From Streptomyces xiamenensis (GTDB taxonomy: Bacteria; Actinomycetota; Actinomycetes; Streptomycetales; Streptomycetaceae), in assembly GCF_000993785.3 (NCBI RefSeq), contig NZ_CP009922.3:2170001-2234000 (forward strand): 64,000 bases of DNA, written 5' to 3'. The position numbers and the translations under genes were made by a program. Below the pieces are notes generated by a model, which did no database searches, was not told where the DNA came from, and saw nothing but the letters and a program-made list of their open reading frames with translations. This document shows, in pieces, positions 14,701-23,809 of this stretch. Position 1 is the first letter of the stretch. Each line of letters begins with the position of its first letter.

Positions 14701-17448
14701 TTACTCGTCCCCGGCGTCCTCGCCCGTGTCCTCGCGGGCGCCGCCCGGGGTCAGCGTGAGGGTGTCCCGGGTGCGTTCCGCGACCGCCTCGGCGCTGGAG
14801 GGCCAGGGCAGGAACTCGCCCCGCGCCCACATCCCCGTCTGGTCGGTGTAGTGCTCGTGGTACGCGTGCCCCGAGGCGCCCGACAGGTTGATCCACAGCG
14901 ACTCGTCGAAGTCGGCGAGCGACACGATCATCCGCATGGAGGGCACCCACGTCGTCTCGTAGCCGCCCGCCGCGTTCCACGCGGTGGCGTTGACGGCGTC
15001 CGCGCCGCCCGACAGGTTCCACGGGCCGCGGTTGAGCATCCAGCGCAGCGGGCCCGGGCCCTCCTCACCGAGGGTCTGATTGGTGAGGGTCAGCTGGTGC
15101 AGCCGGCCCCAGCTCCAGGTGTCGATGTCCTTGCCCAGCTTCGCGGTCAGCTCCCAGCGGGCATCGCGCATCGCCCGCGCCAGCAGCTCGTCGCGGTCGG
15201 TGGCGGCCGGCTCGGTGCGGGTGGCCGGGGTCGTCCACCAGTCGCTGTCCGGCTCCTCGATCAGGACGCGCACCACCTCGAACCAGCGGTCCCCGCCGTC
15301 CGGCCACGCCGAGTCCGGGGAGCGCTCGCCGCACTCCGTGTCGAACAGCGCCTGGCCGTTGGCGTCCTCCAGCGGCGCCGAGTCGTCCGCCGGGCGCACC
15401 CGCAGGCACTGGCCCTCCACCCGCAGCTCCTTGGGGAGCTTGTGGCCGAAGGCGAGCTGGAGCGTGTTGGCCCACACCGCGTTGTAGTACGCGGCGGCGG
15501 CCGAGTCGGAGTCCTGGCTGTAGTCCCAGCCCTCCAGCAGCTCCTGCGCCTCGCGGACGTAGGGGTCGGAGATCTCGATGTCCAGCAGGTAGGGCACCAG
15601 GACGCGGGCCATCTCGTTGCTGTTGTCGATCTGGATGGACTGCATGTCGCCCATCGAGATCTTGCCGCCGTCCTCGATCTTCGACACCAGCAGATCCTCG
15701 ATCCGCTGGCTGCGCGTGCCGTAGCTCCAGTCCTCGGTGAGGAAGTGCTCGTAGGACGCCGGGTCGATGACCGCCTGGTTGGCGGTGACGATGTAGCCGC
15801 GCTCCGGGTTCAGCTCCCAGGGCAGTTCCTCGAAGGGCACGTAGCCGGTCCAGTCGTACGCCGGGTCCCAGCCGGGCGCCGGGTAGCGGCCGTCGCCCTC
15901 GCCGCGCACCGGGATCCGGCCGGGCGCCTGGTAGCCGATGTTGCCGGAGGTGTCGGCGTAGATCATGTTCTGGGCCGGGACGGCGAAGTCGGCGGCGGCG
16001 GCCCGGAAGGCGTCGAAGTCGGTGGCGGTGTTGAGGCCGAAGACGGCGTCCATGGTGTTGGCCGGCTCCAGCGCGGTCCAGCTCAGCGAGACGGCGTAGC
16101 CGTTGCCGCGGTCCGGGGCGCCGGCGTCCACCGGCGCGGTCTGGCCGGTCTCGGCGAAGTCGTCGTGCCGGTCGGAGACGATCGGGCCGTTCTCGGTGGA
16201 CCGCACGGTGATCTCGCGGTCCTCACCGCCCGCCACCTTGATCAGCTCGGTGCGGGTCTCGTACGGCTTCTGCTCACCGTCGCGCAGATAGTTGCCGTCG
16301 TTGAGCTTTTCCAGCCGCAGATCGGTCACGTCCGCGCCGAGGTTGGTGAAGCCCCAGGCGATGTCCTCGTTGTGGCCGATGACCACGCCCGGCATCCCGG
16401 AGAAGGAGAACCCGGACACCTCGAACGGGCACTCGGCCGTCACCTCGTTGCAGTACAGGCCCATCTGGTACCAGACCGAGGGCAGCGAGGGGCCCAGGTG
16501 CGGGTCGTTCGCCAGCAGCGGCAGCCCGGTCGTCGTGTACTCACCGGACACCACCCACGAGTTGGAGCCGATGCCGGGACCCGCCGGGCCCAGCAGCGCC
16601 GGGATCTCGTCCAGAGTCGCGGCGAGCGCGCCCAGCTGCGTCCCCACTCCGCCCACCGCGTCATCGGCGGAGGACCCGTCGGCCGAACCATCGGCCGTAC
16701 CGTCGCCGGCGGTCCCCGAGCCGTCGCCCTGGTCGCCGATCGCCTCGACGATCGGGTTGTTGCGGTCGTACGGGTAGCCGGGGTACAGCTCCTCGATCTG
16801 CTCGGGGCTCAGCCGCCCGGCGAGCAGCGAGCGGTCGACCTCGTCCTCCATGTTGCCGCGCAGATCCCACGCCATGGCCTTCAGCCAGGCCACCGAATCG
16901 ACCGGGTCCCACGGTTCGGGCGCGTAGTCGTTGAGGAAACCGAGCGCCGCGTACTCCACCGAGAGCTCGGCGCCGCTGCGCGTGCCCAGGTACGAGTTCA
17001 CGCCCTCCGCGTACGCCTCCAGGTACGCCTTGGTCTCCGGCGCCAGCTCCTCGTCGTACTCCTGCTGCGCGATCTGCCGCCACCCCAGGGTGCGCAGGAA
17101 GGCGTCCGTCTCCACCTGGCCCTCGCCGAACATCTCCGAGAGCCGGCCGGAGGTCATGTGCCGGCGGACGTCCATCTCCCAGAACCGGTCCTGGGCATGC
17201 ACATAGCCCTGGGCGCGGAAGAGGTCCTCGGCGGTGTCGGCGTACAGGCGCGGGATGCCGTTGCCGTCCCGCTGCACGGTGACCGGGCCGTTCAGCCCGT
17301 CGATTTCTATCTCCCCCGACACCTGCGGGTAGGACGCCCGCACGGTGCTCACGGTCCAGAAAGCGCCGTACCCCAATCCGGAGAGGACGATCAGTACGAC
17401 AGCGATCACGAACACACGGAGGCGTCGCGAGGGCTTGTTGGCGGGCAT
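14701..17448 (-). CDS. penicillin acylase family N-terminal nucleophile hydrolase, membrane-anchored
   Basis: This 915-residue proenzyme has an N-terminal hydrophobic segment (residues 10-32). The alpha-chain contains VTVQRDGNGIPRLYA and GYVHAQDRFWEMDVRRH. A Gly/Asp/Ser-rich low-complexity linker (about 239-268) follows. Autocleavage before Ser295 in GIGSNSWVVSG would expose the nucleophile. The beta-chain has NDPHLGPSLPSVWYQ, FSGMPGVVIGHNEDIAWGFTN and a late conserved AWNAAGGY-type segment. Family members hydrolyse penicillins, acyl-homoserine lactones or other amides; the substrate here is unknown. AAGGA lies 5 nt before the ATG. It probably acts outside the membrane. Confidence 0.9.
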   Translation of the reverse strand: MPANKPSRRLRVFVIAVVLIVLSGLGYGAFWTVSTVRASYPQVSGEIEIDGLNGPVTVQRDGNGIPRLYADTAEDLFRAQGYVHAQDRFWEMDVRRHMTSGRLSEMFGEGQVETDAFLRTLGWRQIAQQEYDEELAPETKAYLEAYAEGVNSYLGTRSGAELSVEYAALGFLNDYAPEPWDPVDSVAWLKAMAWDLRGNMEDEVDRSLLAGRLSPEQIEELYPGYPYDRNNPIVEAIGDQGDGSGTAGDGTADGSADGSSADDAVGGVGTQLGALAATLDEIPALLGPAGPGIGSNSWVVSGEYTTTGLPLLANDPHLGPSLPSVWYQMGLYCNEVTAECPFEVSGFSFSGMPGVVIGHNEDIAWGFTNLGADVTDLRLEKLNDGNYLRDGEQKPYETRTELIKVAGGEDREITVRSTENGPIVSDRHDDFAETGQTAPVDAGAPDRGNGYAVSLSWTALEPANTMDAVFGLNTATDFDAFRAAAADFAVPAQNMIYADTSGNIGYQAPGRIPVRGEGDGRYPAPGWDPAYDWTGYVPFEELPWELNPERGYIVTANQAVIDPASYEHFLTEDWSYGTRSQRIEDLLVSKIEDGGKISMGDMQSIQIDNSNEMARVLVPYLLDIEISDPYVREAQELLEGWDYSQDSDSAAAAYYNAVWANTLQLAFGHKLPKELRVEGQCLRVRPADDSAPLEDANGQALFDTECGERSPDSAWPDGGDRWFEVVRVLIEEPDSDWWTTPATRTEPAATDRDELLARAMRDARWELTAKLGKDIDTWSWGRLHQLTLTNQTLGEEGPGPLRWMLNRGPWNLSGGADAVNATAWNAAGGYETTWVPSMRMIVSLADFDESLWINLSGASGHAYHEHYTDQTGMWARGEFLPWPSSAEAVAERTRDTLTLTPGGAREDTGEDAGDE

Positions 17449-17705
17449 CTGTGTCCTTCACAGGCCTGGTGAGCGGATGGAAGCAACCATAGACATACGG
17501 CCACTGGGGTGAGCCTACGGGGAGTCACCCGCCGCGAGGGCGCGCGTCATAGCAGGGTGAAATCCGCGCGAATCAGCAAAATGGCCAAGGCGTCACGGGG
17601 GTCCCGGCAGGCACGGGAACCGCGCGGACCCAGGAAACCGCCGACGGCTGCGAGAGCGGGGGCGGGCACCGGGCCGGGGGGCGACGAGGACGAGAGGACG
17701 CGACG

Positions 17706-19271
17706 CTGACGGTCGACCGCCTCAACGAGTTCCTGCTGCTGTGCGCCCTGGTCCTGCTGGTCGCCGTCGCCGCCGTCCGGCTCACCTCGCGCAGCGGACT
17801 GCCGTCCCTGCTGCTGTATCTGGCCATCGGCGTCGTCCTGGGGCAGGACGGCCTCGGCCTGGACTTCCACGACCCGGAGACCACCCAGGTGCTCGGGTAC
17901 GCGGCGCTGGTGGTGATCCTGGCGGAGGGCGGCCTGTCCACCCGCTGGCGCGACATCCGCCCCGCGGTCCCGGCCGCCGCCGTACTGGCCACCGCCGGGG
18001 TCGCGCTGAGCGTGGGCATCACGGCCGTCGGCGCGCACTACCTGGTGGGCCTGGAGTGGCGGTCCGCGCTGGTGATGGGAGCCGTGGTGTCCTCGACGGA
18101 CGCCGCCGCGGTCTTCTCCGTCCTGCGCCGGGTGCCGCTGCCGCGCCGGCTGAGCGGCCTGCTGGAGGCGGAGTCGGGGTTCAACGACGCGCCGGTGGTG
18201 CTGCTGGTGGTGGCCTTCTCCGACCTGGGCGGGGGCGGGGGCGGCCTGTGGAGCGGGGGCTGGGCGGGCGGCGGGCACGCCTGGTACGTCCTGGTGCCCC
18301 TGATGGCGCTTCAGCTGGCGATCGGCCTCGGCGTGGGCCTGGCCGTGGGGCGGCTGGGTGAGCTGGCACTGCGGCGGGTGGCGCTGCCGGCCTCCGGCCT
18401 GTATCCGATCGCGGTGGTGGCGCTGACGGTGCTGGCGTACGCGGCGGGCGCGCTGGCGGGCGGCAGCGGCTTCCTGGCCACCTATGTCGCGGGGCTTGTG
18501 CTGGGCAACGCGCGGCTGCCGCACCGGCCGGTGACGCGCGGGTTCGCGGACGCCCTGGCATGGCTGGCGCAGATCGGCCTGTTCGTGCTGCTGGGGCTGC
18601 TGGTGGAGCCGTCCGACCTGCTGCGGGACTTCTGGCCGGCGGTGCTGGTCGGGGCGGTGCTGACGCTGGTGGCGCGGCCGGTGTCGGTGGCGGTGTGCAC
18701 GACGCCCTTCGGGCAGCGGTGGCGGGAACAGGCGCTGCTGTCGTGGGCGGGGCTGCGCGGTGCCGTCCCCATCGTGCTGGCGATCATCCCGGTGGTGGCG
18801 GGGGTGCCGGACAGCGACCGGATCTTCCACATCGTGTTCGTGCTGGTGGTGGTCTTCACCCTGGCGCAGGGGCCGACGCTGCCCGCGCTGGCGCGCCGGC
18901 TGCGGCTGGGCGGCGAGGCGGGGGCAGGGGTGGAACTGGACATCGAGTCGACGCCGCTGGAGCGTCTCGGTGGCTTCGGGCATCTGCTGACGTGCGCGGT
19001 GCCGCGGCGGTCCCGGATGGCCGGAGTGGAGATCGCGGAGCTGCGGCTGCCCGCCGGAGCGGCGGTGATGCTGGTGGTACGGGGCGGCACGGGCTTCGTA
19101 CCGGCCCCGTCGGCGGTGCTGCGGGAGGGGGACGAACTGCTGGTGGTGGCGACGGAGCCGGTGCGGGACGAGGTGGAACGGCGGCTGCTCGCGGTGAGCC
19201 GGGGCGGGCGGCTGGTGGGCTGGCTGGGCGGGCGCGGCAGCACGGGAGTACGGCGCGGCGCCGGGCACTGA
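17706..19271 (+). CDS. potassium/proton antiporter (CPA1, NhaP2/CvrA type)
   Basis: The frame is open from well upstream but contains no ATG/GTG/TTG before 17889. The first membrane helix begins at the CTG at 17706, with GAGAGGA 7-8 nt upstream. I therefore take CTG as the start (521 residues); a start at GTG 17889 would delete the first two helices. The body has about twelve helices with VVSSTDAAAVFSVLRR and ESGFNDAPVVLL (antiporter Asp residues), WAGLRGAVPIVLA, and a C-terminal TrkA-C-like regulatory domain (GVEIAELRLPAGAAVMLVVRG, LREGDELLVVA). It exchanges K+ or Na+ for H+. Confidence 0.85.
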   Translation: MTVDRLNEFLLLCALVLLVAVAAVRLTSRSGLPSLLLYLAIGVVLGQDGLGLDFHDPETTQVLGYAALVVILAEGGLSTRWRDIRPAVPAAAVLATAGVALSVGITAVGAHYLVGLEWRSALVMGAVVSSTDAAAVFSVLRRVPLPRRLSGLLEAESGFNDAPVVLLVVAFSDLGGGGGGLWSGGWAGGGHAWYVLVPLMALQLAIGLGVGLAVGRLGELALRRVALPASGLYPIAVVALTVLAYAAGALAGGSGFLATYVAGLVLGNARLPHRPVTRGFADALAWLAQIGLFVLLGLLVEPSDLLRDFWPAVLVGAVLTLVARPVSVAVCTTPFGQRWREQALLSWAGLRGAVPIVLAIIPVVAGVPDSDRIFHIVFVLVVVFTLAQGPTLPALARRLRLGGEAGAGVELDIESTPLERLGGFGHLLTCAVPRRSRMAGVEIAELRLPAGAAVMLVVRGGTGFVPAPSAVLREGDELLVVATEPVRDEVERRLLAVSRGGRLVGWLGGRGSTGVRRGAGH

Positions 19272-19380
19272 GGAGCGCGGTTGTGGGACCGGTGGGGGTC
19301 GGCAGTGGACTTCCGTACCCGGAATGTTGCACGATGGACCGTCGTTAGCACTCGGTGGAGAAGAGTGCCAGGAGGATCAC

Positions 19381-19761
19381 GTGCCGACGTATCAGTATCA
19401 GTGCACCGCGTGCCAAGAGGGCCTCGAAGTGGTGCAGAAGTTCACCGATGACGCGCTCACCGAGTGCCCCAGCTGCCAGGGGCGGCTGAAGAAGGTGTTC
19501 TCGGCGGTCGGCATCGTCTTCAAGGGTTCCGGCTTCTACCGCAACGACAGCCGTAACAGCTCGTCGAGCAGCAGCCCGGCGGCCTCCTCGGCCCAGAAGG
19601 CGGACAGCGGCGCCAAGACCGAGAAGAAGTCGGGCTCCGACGCGCCCTCCGCGGGGTCCTCCGGGTCCTCGACGGGCGGCGGCACCCCGGCGCCCGCCGC
19701 GTCCTCGTCGTCCTCGGCCTCGTCGTCCTCGACCTCGGCCGGCTCGACCTCCGCCGCATGA
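19381..19761 (+). CDS. FmdB-type zinc-ribbon protein with Ser-rich tail
   Basis: The 126-residue protein has a GTG start 5 nt after GGAGGATC; an upstream in-frame ATG at 19324 lacks this site. Residues 1-45 form the zinc ribbon (YQYQCTACQEGLEVVQKF, then ECPSCQGRLKKVFS, two CxxC knuckles). The remaining 80 residues are Ser/Ala/Gly-rich and disordered. FmdB-like proteins are putative regulators of unknown mechanism. The stop overlaps the MTA phosphorylase start (ATGA). Confidence 0.85.
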   Translation: MPTYQYQCTACQEGLEVVQKFTDDALTECPSCQGRLKKVFSAVGIVFKGSGFYRNDSRNSSSSSSPAASSAQKADSGAKTEKKSGSDAPSAGSSGSSTGGGTPAPAASSSSSASSSSTSAGSTSAA

Positions 19762-20597
19762 GCGCGGCCGAGGCGGAGATCGGCGTCATCGGCGGGTCGG
19801 GTTTCTACTCCTTCCTGGACGATGTGACCGAAGTCACGGTCGAGACGCCGTACGGGGCGCCCAGCGACTCCCTCTTCCTCGGCGAGATCGCCGGCCGCCG
19901 GGTGGCGTTCCTCCCGCGGCACGGCCGCAAGCACGGACTGCCGCCGCACCGGATCAACTACCGGGCGAACCTGTGGGCGCTGCGCTCCCTCGGGGTGCGC
20001 CAGGTACTCGGCCCGTGCGCGGTGGGCGGGCTGCGCCCCGAGTACGGGCCCGGCACGCTGCTGGTGCCCGACCAGCTGGTGGACCGCACCAAGGGCCGCG
20101 CGCAGACGTACTACGACGGCGAGCAGCGCGAGGACGGCCAGGTGCCGAACGTGGTGCACCTGACGTTCTCCGACCCGTACTGCGCCACCGGGCGCCGGGT
20201 GGCGCTGGCCGCCGCCCGCGGGCGGGGCTGGGAGCCGGTGGACAGCGGCACGCTGTGCGTGATCGAGGGCCCGCGCTTCTCCACCCGCGCCGAATCGCGC
20301 TGGCACGCCGCGCAGGGCTGGTCCGTGGTGGGCATGACCGGCCACCCGGAGGCGGTGCTCGCCCGGGAGCTGGAGCTCTGCTACACCTCGCTGACCCTGG
20401 TCACGGATCTGGACGCGGGGGCGGAGAGCGGCGAGGGCGTCTCGCACGCCGAGGTGCTGGAGGTCTTCGGCCAGAACATCGGGCGGCTGCGCGAGGTGCT
20501 CTTCGACGCGGTGGCCGCGCTGCCCGTCACGGGTGAGCGCGATTGCGGGTGCGCGACGGCCCTGCTGGGGCAGGAGCCGGGCATAGAGCTGCCCTGA
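19758..20597 (+). CDS. mtnP: S-methyl-5'-thioadenosine phosphorylase
   Basis: The 279-residue purine nucleoside phosphorylase family 2 member begins IGVIGGSGFYSFLDD, the phosphate-binding loop. It has FLPRHGRKHGLPPHRINYRANLWAL, then IEGPRFSTRAESRWH and VVGMTGHPEAVLARELELCYTSLTLVTDLDAG. It cleaves methylthioadenosine phosphorolytically to adenine and methylthioribose-1-phosphate, recycling a by-product of polyamine and other SAM chemistry. Translationally coupled to the FmdB-like gene. Confidence 0.88.
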   Translation: MSAAEAEIGVIGGSGFYSFLDDVTEVTVETPYGAPSDSLFLGEIAGRRVAFLPRHGRKHGLPPHRINYRANLWALRSLGVRQVLGPCAVGGLRPEYGPGTLLVPDQLVDRTKGRAQTYYDGEQREDGQVPNVVHLTFSDPYCATGRRVALAAARGRGWEPVDSGTLCVIEGPRFSTRAESRWHAAQGWSVVGMTGHPEAVLARELELCYTSLTLVTDLDAGAESGEGVSHAEVLEVFGQNIGRLREVLFDAVAALPVTGERDCGCATALLGQEPGIELP

Positions 20598-20686
20598 CCC
20601 ACCCGTGTGGGTGACGGAGTTATCCACAGCCCCGGCGTTTTCCCCAGCCTGCGGCGAGGTCTCGCGCCGCAGGACACAGTGGCCGC

Positions 20687-21325
20687 ATGACAGCGACCAC
20701 AACACCCCCACGCGATTCCCCCGCCCCCTCCACTTCTGCTGCTCCGCCTTCTCCGGTCTCCCTCTCCGGATCCGACTCCAGCCACGGCTCCGGCTCCGGC
20801 TCGGCCCGTTCCGTGGTGCCGGCCTTCGCACCGCTGCGTCCGCGCGTTCGGCGGTTCGGGCCGCGGCAGCTGGTACGGGGCCGGGCCCGTGGCTGGGCGG
20901 CGGGCCTCGCGGTGGCGGCTGCCGTGCTGGCGATGGCTCTGCCCGGCGACGCGCCGGCCCCGGGGAGGGAACCGGTGACGGTGACGGTCGCCGACGCCCG
21001 CGAGGGCCCGCCGGCCGCGACGAAGGCGCCACCGGCCGCCGAGCGGGTCTCGGCGGCGGTCCGGATCGCCGACGCGCAGGTGGTCCGGCTGCTGGCGCCC
21101 GGCGACGAGGTGGATGTCCTGGCCGCCGATCCCGGTTCGGCGGACCCGGCCCGAGTGGTCGCCCACCGGGCGGAGGTCACCGGTGTTCCGGCCGAGCAGA
21201 CGGCAGGTGAGGCGGGTTTTCCCGGTGAGCGTGGCGCGCTGCTGATTCTCTCGGTCTCCCCCGCCACGGCGGCCGAGCTGGCGGGCGCGGCATCCGGAGC
21301 ACAACTGGCGGTATCCCGATGGTAG
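20687..21325 (+). CDS. membrane protein with CpaB/RcpC-like SAF-type domain
   Basis: The protein has 212 residues. It has a Ser/Pro-rich N-terminal about 60 residues, one membrane helix (about 68-85, WAAGLAVAAAVLAMAL) and an exported C-terminal domain. That domain matches the CpaB/RcpC pattern: VRIADAQVVRLLAPGDEVDVLAAD, then VVAHRAEVTGVPA and LLILSVSPATAAELAGAASGAQLAVS. In Flp pilus systems this domain belongs to the assembly protein CpaB, but no tad/flp genes are nearby. It is a stand-alone version found beside mscL. Confidence 0.7.
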   Translation: MTATTTPPRDSPAPSTSAAPPSPVSLSGSDSSHGSGSGSARSVVPAFAPLRPRVRRFGPRQLVRGRARGWAAGLAVAAAVLAMALPGDAPAPGREPVTVTVADAREGPPAATKAPPAAERVSAAVRIADAQVVRLLAPGDEVDVLAADPGSADPARVVAHRAEVTGVPAEQTAGEAGFPGERGALLILSVSPATAAELAGAASGAQLAVSRW

Positions 21326-21406
21326 TTCGAACCGATTGGACACGGAATGCCATTGTGGTGCACCGTGCGGGGTCCGACGCGGATCACATTCCAGAAGGAC
21401 AGTGCA

Positions 21407-21964
21407 GTGAGCGAGACCAAGGGAATCCTGAGCGGATTCAAAGAATTCCTGATGCGCGGGAATGTCATCGAACTGGCGGTGGCGGTCGTCGTCGGCGCCG
21501 CGTTCACCGGAATTGTGACGTCGGTGGTCGAGGGCGTCATCAACCCGCTGATCGGCGCCTTCGGGACGCAGGATCTCGACAAGTACGAGCTGTGCCTGAC
21601 GGGGGACTGCGACGCGGCGGGTGGAGCGGCCATCCGCTGGGGCTCGGTGCTGACCGCCTCGCTGACCTTCCTGATGACGGCCGCCGTCGTCTACTTCCTG
21701 ATGATCATGCCGATGAACCGCTTCAACGCCCGCCGGGCCGCGAAGGCGGGGCCGCACGAGGAGCCGGTCGCCAAGACCGAGCTGGAGATCCTCATCGAGA
21801 TCCGCGACGAGCTGATCGCCCAGCGTGCGGCGGCGGGCACGGAAGCGGGTACGGAAGGGGCGCCGGCACTGGTCGGCCAGCGCGGCGCCCCGAACGGCGC
21901 GAGCGGGGAGGACACCGGCGCGGATACCGACCCGGCATCGGGCAGCGGTTCCGGCAGCCGCTGA
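21407..21964 (+). CDS. mscL: large-conductance mechanosensitive channel MscL
   Basis: This is a 185-residue channel with a GTG start 7 nt after AGAAGGAC; an in-frame ATG 20 codons upstream has no such site. The order is amphipathic N-helix, TM1 (ELAVAVVVGAAFTGIVTSVVEGVINPLIG), a periplasmic loop with a Cys pair (ELCLTGDCD), TM2 (LTASLTFLMTAAVVYFLMIMPMN) and a cytoplasmic helix. The Gly/Ser/Asp-rich C-terminal extension is longer than in E. coli. It releases solutes on hypo-osmotic shock. Confidence 0.93.
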   Translation: MSETKGILSGFKEFLMRGNVIELAVAVVVGAAFTGIVTSVVEGVINPLIGAFGTQDLDKYELCLTGDCDAAGGAAIRWGSVLTASLTFLMTAAVVYFLMIMPMNRFNARRAAKAGPHEEPVAKTELEILIEIRDELIAQRAAAGTEAGTEGAPALVGQRGAPNGASGEDTGADTDPASGSGSGSR

Positions 21965-21993
21965 CGGCGGGCGGCCTCCCCGGCCGCCTCCTC

Positions 21994-22404
21994 CTACTCG
22001 ACGACGAGCCGCACGTCGATGTTGCCCCGGGTGGCCCGGGAGTACGGGCACACCTGGTGCGCCTGGGCCACCAGCTTCTCCCCGGTCTCACCCGCGAGCG
22101 CGTCCGGCAGTTCGACGCGCAGCGTCACCGCGAGGCCGAAGCCCACCCCGTCCTTGCCGATACCGACCTCGGCGGTGACGGACACCTCGCTGGTGTCGAT
22201 CTTCTCCTGGCGCCCCACCGCGCCCAGCGCGCTGGCGAAGCAGGCGGCGTAACCGGCCGCGAAAAGCTGCTCGGGGTTGGTGCCCTTGCCACTGCCGCCG
22301 AGCGCGGGCGGCGGGGCGAGGGTGAGGTCGAGCTGACCGTCGGAGCTGACGGCCCGCCCCTCACGTCCGTTGGCGGTCGCGATCGCGGTGTACAGCGGTT
22401 CCAT
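21994..22404 (-). CDS. ohr: organic hydroperoxide resistance protein (Ohr, OsmC family)
   Basis: The 136-residue protein starts at the ATG of [13 protein letters not shown], with GAGGGAG 6 nt upstream; the longer open frame runs through the operator region. The two redox cysteines are visible in [11 protein letters not shown] and [11 protein letters not shown]. It reduces organic hydroperoxides using thiol cofactors in the cytosol. It is divergent from a MarR regulator with clear dyad operators between, the standard ohr/ohrR arrangement. Confidence 0.93.
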   Translation of the reverse strand: MEPLYTAIATANGREGRAVSSDGQLDLTLAPPPALGGSGKGTNPEQLFAAGYAACFASALGAVGRQEKIDTSEVSVTAEVGIGKDGVGFGLAVTLRVELPDALAGETGEKLVAQAHQVCPYSRATRGNIDVRLVVE

Positions 22405-22463
22405 GACGGTCTCCCTCATCCACTTCGCCGATGGCCGGCTCTCCTGACCTCCCAACCTAAGCA

Positions 22464-22485
22464 CACAACTAAGTTGTGCACAACT
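22464..22485. promoter_or_regulatory. OhrR-type operator, two overlapping perfect dyads
   Basis: CACAACT-A-AGTTGTG (22464-22478) and AGTTGTG-CACAACT (22472-22485) are perfect overlapping inverted repeats in the 118-bp ohr/ohrR intergenic region. Position and symmetry fit binding of a dimeric MarR/OhrR repressor controlling both genes. Confidence 0.8.
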
Positions 22486-22522
22486 AAAACGCGGACAAGG
22501 AACCCCCGGTATCGTGGTCACC

Positions 22523-23017
22523 ATGAGCACCGAGCCCACCACCCCCTCACCCGGCCCACCGCCGCCACCACCGGGGGAGGACTTCCTGCGGCTGCACCAC
22601 CAGATCTGCTTCTCCCTGCACGCGGCATCGCGCGCGTTCGGAAGCGTCTACCGGGTGGTGCTCAAGGACCTGGGGCTGACCTACCCGCAGTATCTGGTGA
22701 TGCTCGTGCTGTGGGAGCACGGCGAACTGCCCGTGAAACGGATCGGCGAACTGCTGCGCCTGGAATCGGGCACCCTGTCCCCGCTGCTCAAGCGGCTGGA
22801 CGCGGCCGGCCTGGTACACCGCGAGCGCAGCGCGCAGGACGAGCGCTCGGTGACCGTGCGCCTCACCGAGCAGGGCACCGCCCTGCGGGAACCCGCGCTG
22901 CGGGTCCCGCAGCGGATCGCCACGGCCACCGGCCTGTCGCTGACGGAGGTGACCGAGCTGCGGGAGCGGCTGAACCGTCTCACCGAAGCCCTGGACACCG
23001 CCCGCCTCGACGACTGA
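22523..23017 (+). CDS. ohrR: MarR-family regulator OhrR
   Basis: The 164-residue protein has a winged HTH: YPQYLVMLVLWEHGELPVKRIGELLRLESGTLSPLLKRLDAAGLV, followed by the wing RSAQDERSVTVRLTEQG. A Cys near the N-terminus (HHQICFSLHAASRAF) is the peroxide-sensing residue of one-Cys OhrR proteins. It derepresses ohr when that Cys is oxidised. It is preceded by a Pro-rich leader. Confidence 0.9.
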   Translation: MSTEPTTPSPGPPPPPPGEDFLRLHHQICFSLHAASRAFGSVYRVVLKDLGLTYPQYLVMLVLWEHGELPVKRIGELLRLESGTLSPLLKRLDAAGLVHRERSAQDERSVTVRLTEQGTALREPALRVPQRIATATGLSLTEVTELRERLNRLTEALDTARLDD

Positions 23018-23044
23018 CCCACGCCCCTTCCGGGGCGCACGGCC

Positions 23045-23719
23045 TCACAGGTGGTGCGGGGGCTTCTCGTTCAGGAACCGGATCAGATCGCCCGGCGTGC
23101 CGTCCTCGGCGGGACGGTCGCCCCAGCCCTGATCGGTGTCATCGGCGGATCGGCGCTCCAGCGGGTCGTCGAAGATCAGCGCCGCCGGCGCGGCCGCCGG
23201 CACCGGCCGGGACGTCGACGGGGCGACGGGCTTTTCGGGGGTGCTGCTCATGACTCCAGCGTACGGTCCGCCCGGGACCGGTCCGGCGTCGAGCGCCTCG
23301 TGCCACCACACATCCCGCCCCGGGGTCCAGGGCACGGGCCTGGCCAGTTGCTGCACCACCAGGACGGAGTGGACGTCGGGGCAGGCCCATAAGGCGCGGT
23401 CCAGTCCGGACTTGACGTCCCGGACGGTGCCGTCGACGGAGCAGCTCCCGGCGGTTATCACCACCCTGGCGCCCGAGGTGCGGATGCGATGGCGGATGAA
23501 GCCCAGATGGTCCCCGACCGGGAGCGTCAGACGCAGGGCCTCGAGTCTGATACAGGCAAGGGTCACCACCACCGACTCCAGGGACATGGGGAGCAGGACG
23601 GCGACCCGGTCCCCGGGGCGCACGCCGAGCTTCGCCAGCGCCACAGCCGCCCGCTCACCCTGATCGAGGAGCTGGGTGTGGTTGAGCACGTCGACCGGGC
23701 CATGTTGATCCACCATCAT
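23045..23719 (-). CDS. truncated acetyl-CoA-synthetase-like N-terminal fragment with a DDTDxGWG tail
   Basis: This is a 224-residue frame. Residues about 10-145 match the N-terminal part of acetyl/propionyl-CoA synthetases: LLDQGERAAVALAKLGVRPGDRVAVLLPMSLESVVV, ACIRLEALRLTLPVG, ARVVITAG, SGLDRALWACPDVHSVLVV and GRDVWWHEAL. The ATP-binding, catalytic-Lys and hinge regions are absent, so it cannot be an active synthetase. From Met157 the sequence changes to a disordered stretch ending DDTDQGWGDRPAEDG...FLNEKPPHHL, a tail type seen in small Streptomyces proteins. Either this is one fused protein, or a decayed synthetase upstream of a separate 68-residue gene starting at 23251. Confidence 0.6.
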   Translation of the reverse strand: MMVDQHGPVDVLNHTQLLDQGERAAVALAKLGVRPGDRVAVLLPMSLESVVVTLACIRLEALRLTLPVGDHLGFIRHRIRTSGARVVITAGSCSVDGTVRDVKSGLDRALWACPDVHSVLVVQQLARPVPWTPGRDVWWHEALDAGPVPGGPYAGVMSSTPEKPVAPSTSRPVPAAAPAALIFDDPLERRSADDTDQGWGDRPAEDGTPGDLIRFLNEKPPHHL

Positions 23720-23809
23720 GACGGCAGCCTGACGGGAGGCGATTGACGTCGGCTAAACGACCGCTGTACGCCTGGCCCGCTCACTGCGGAGCGTGGTAAT
23801 GCTGCTCAT

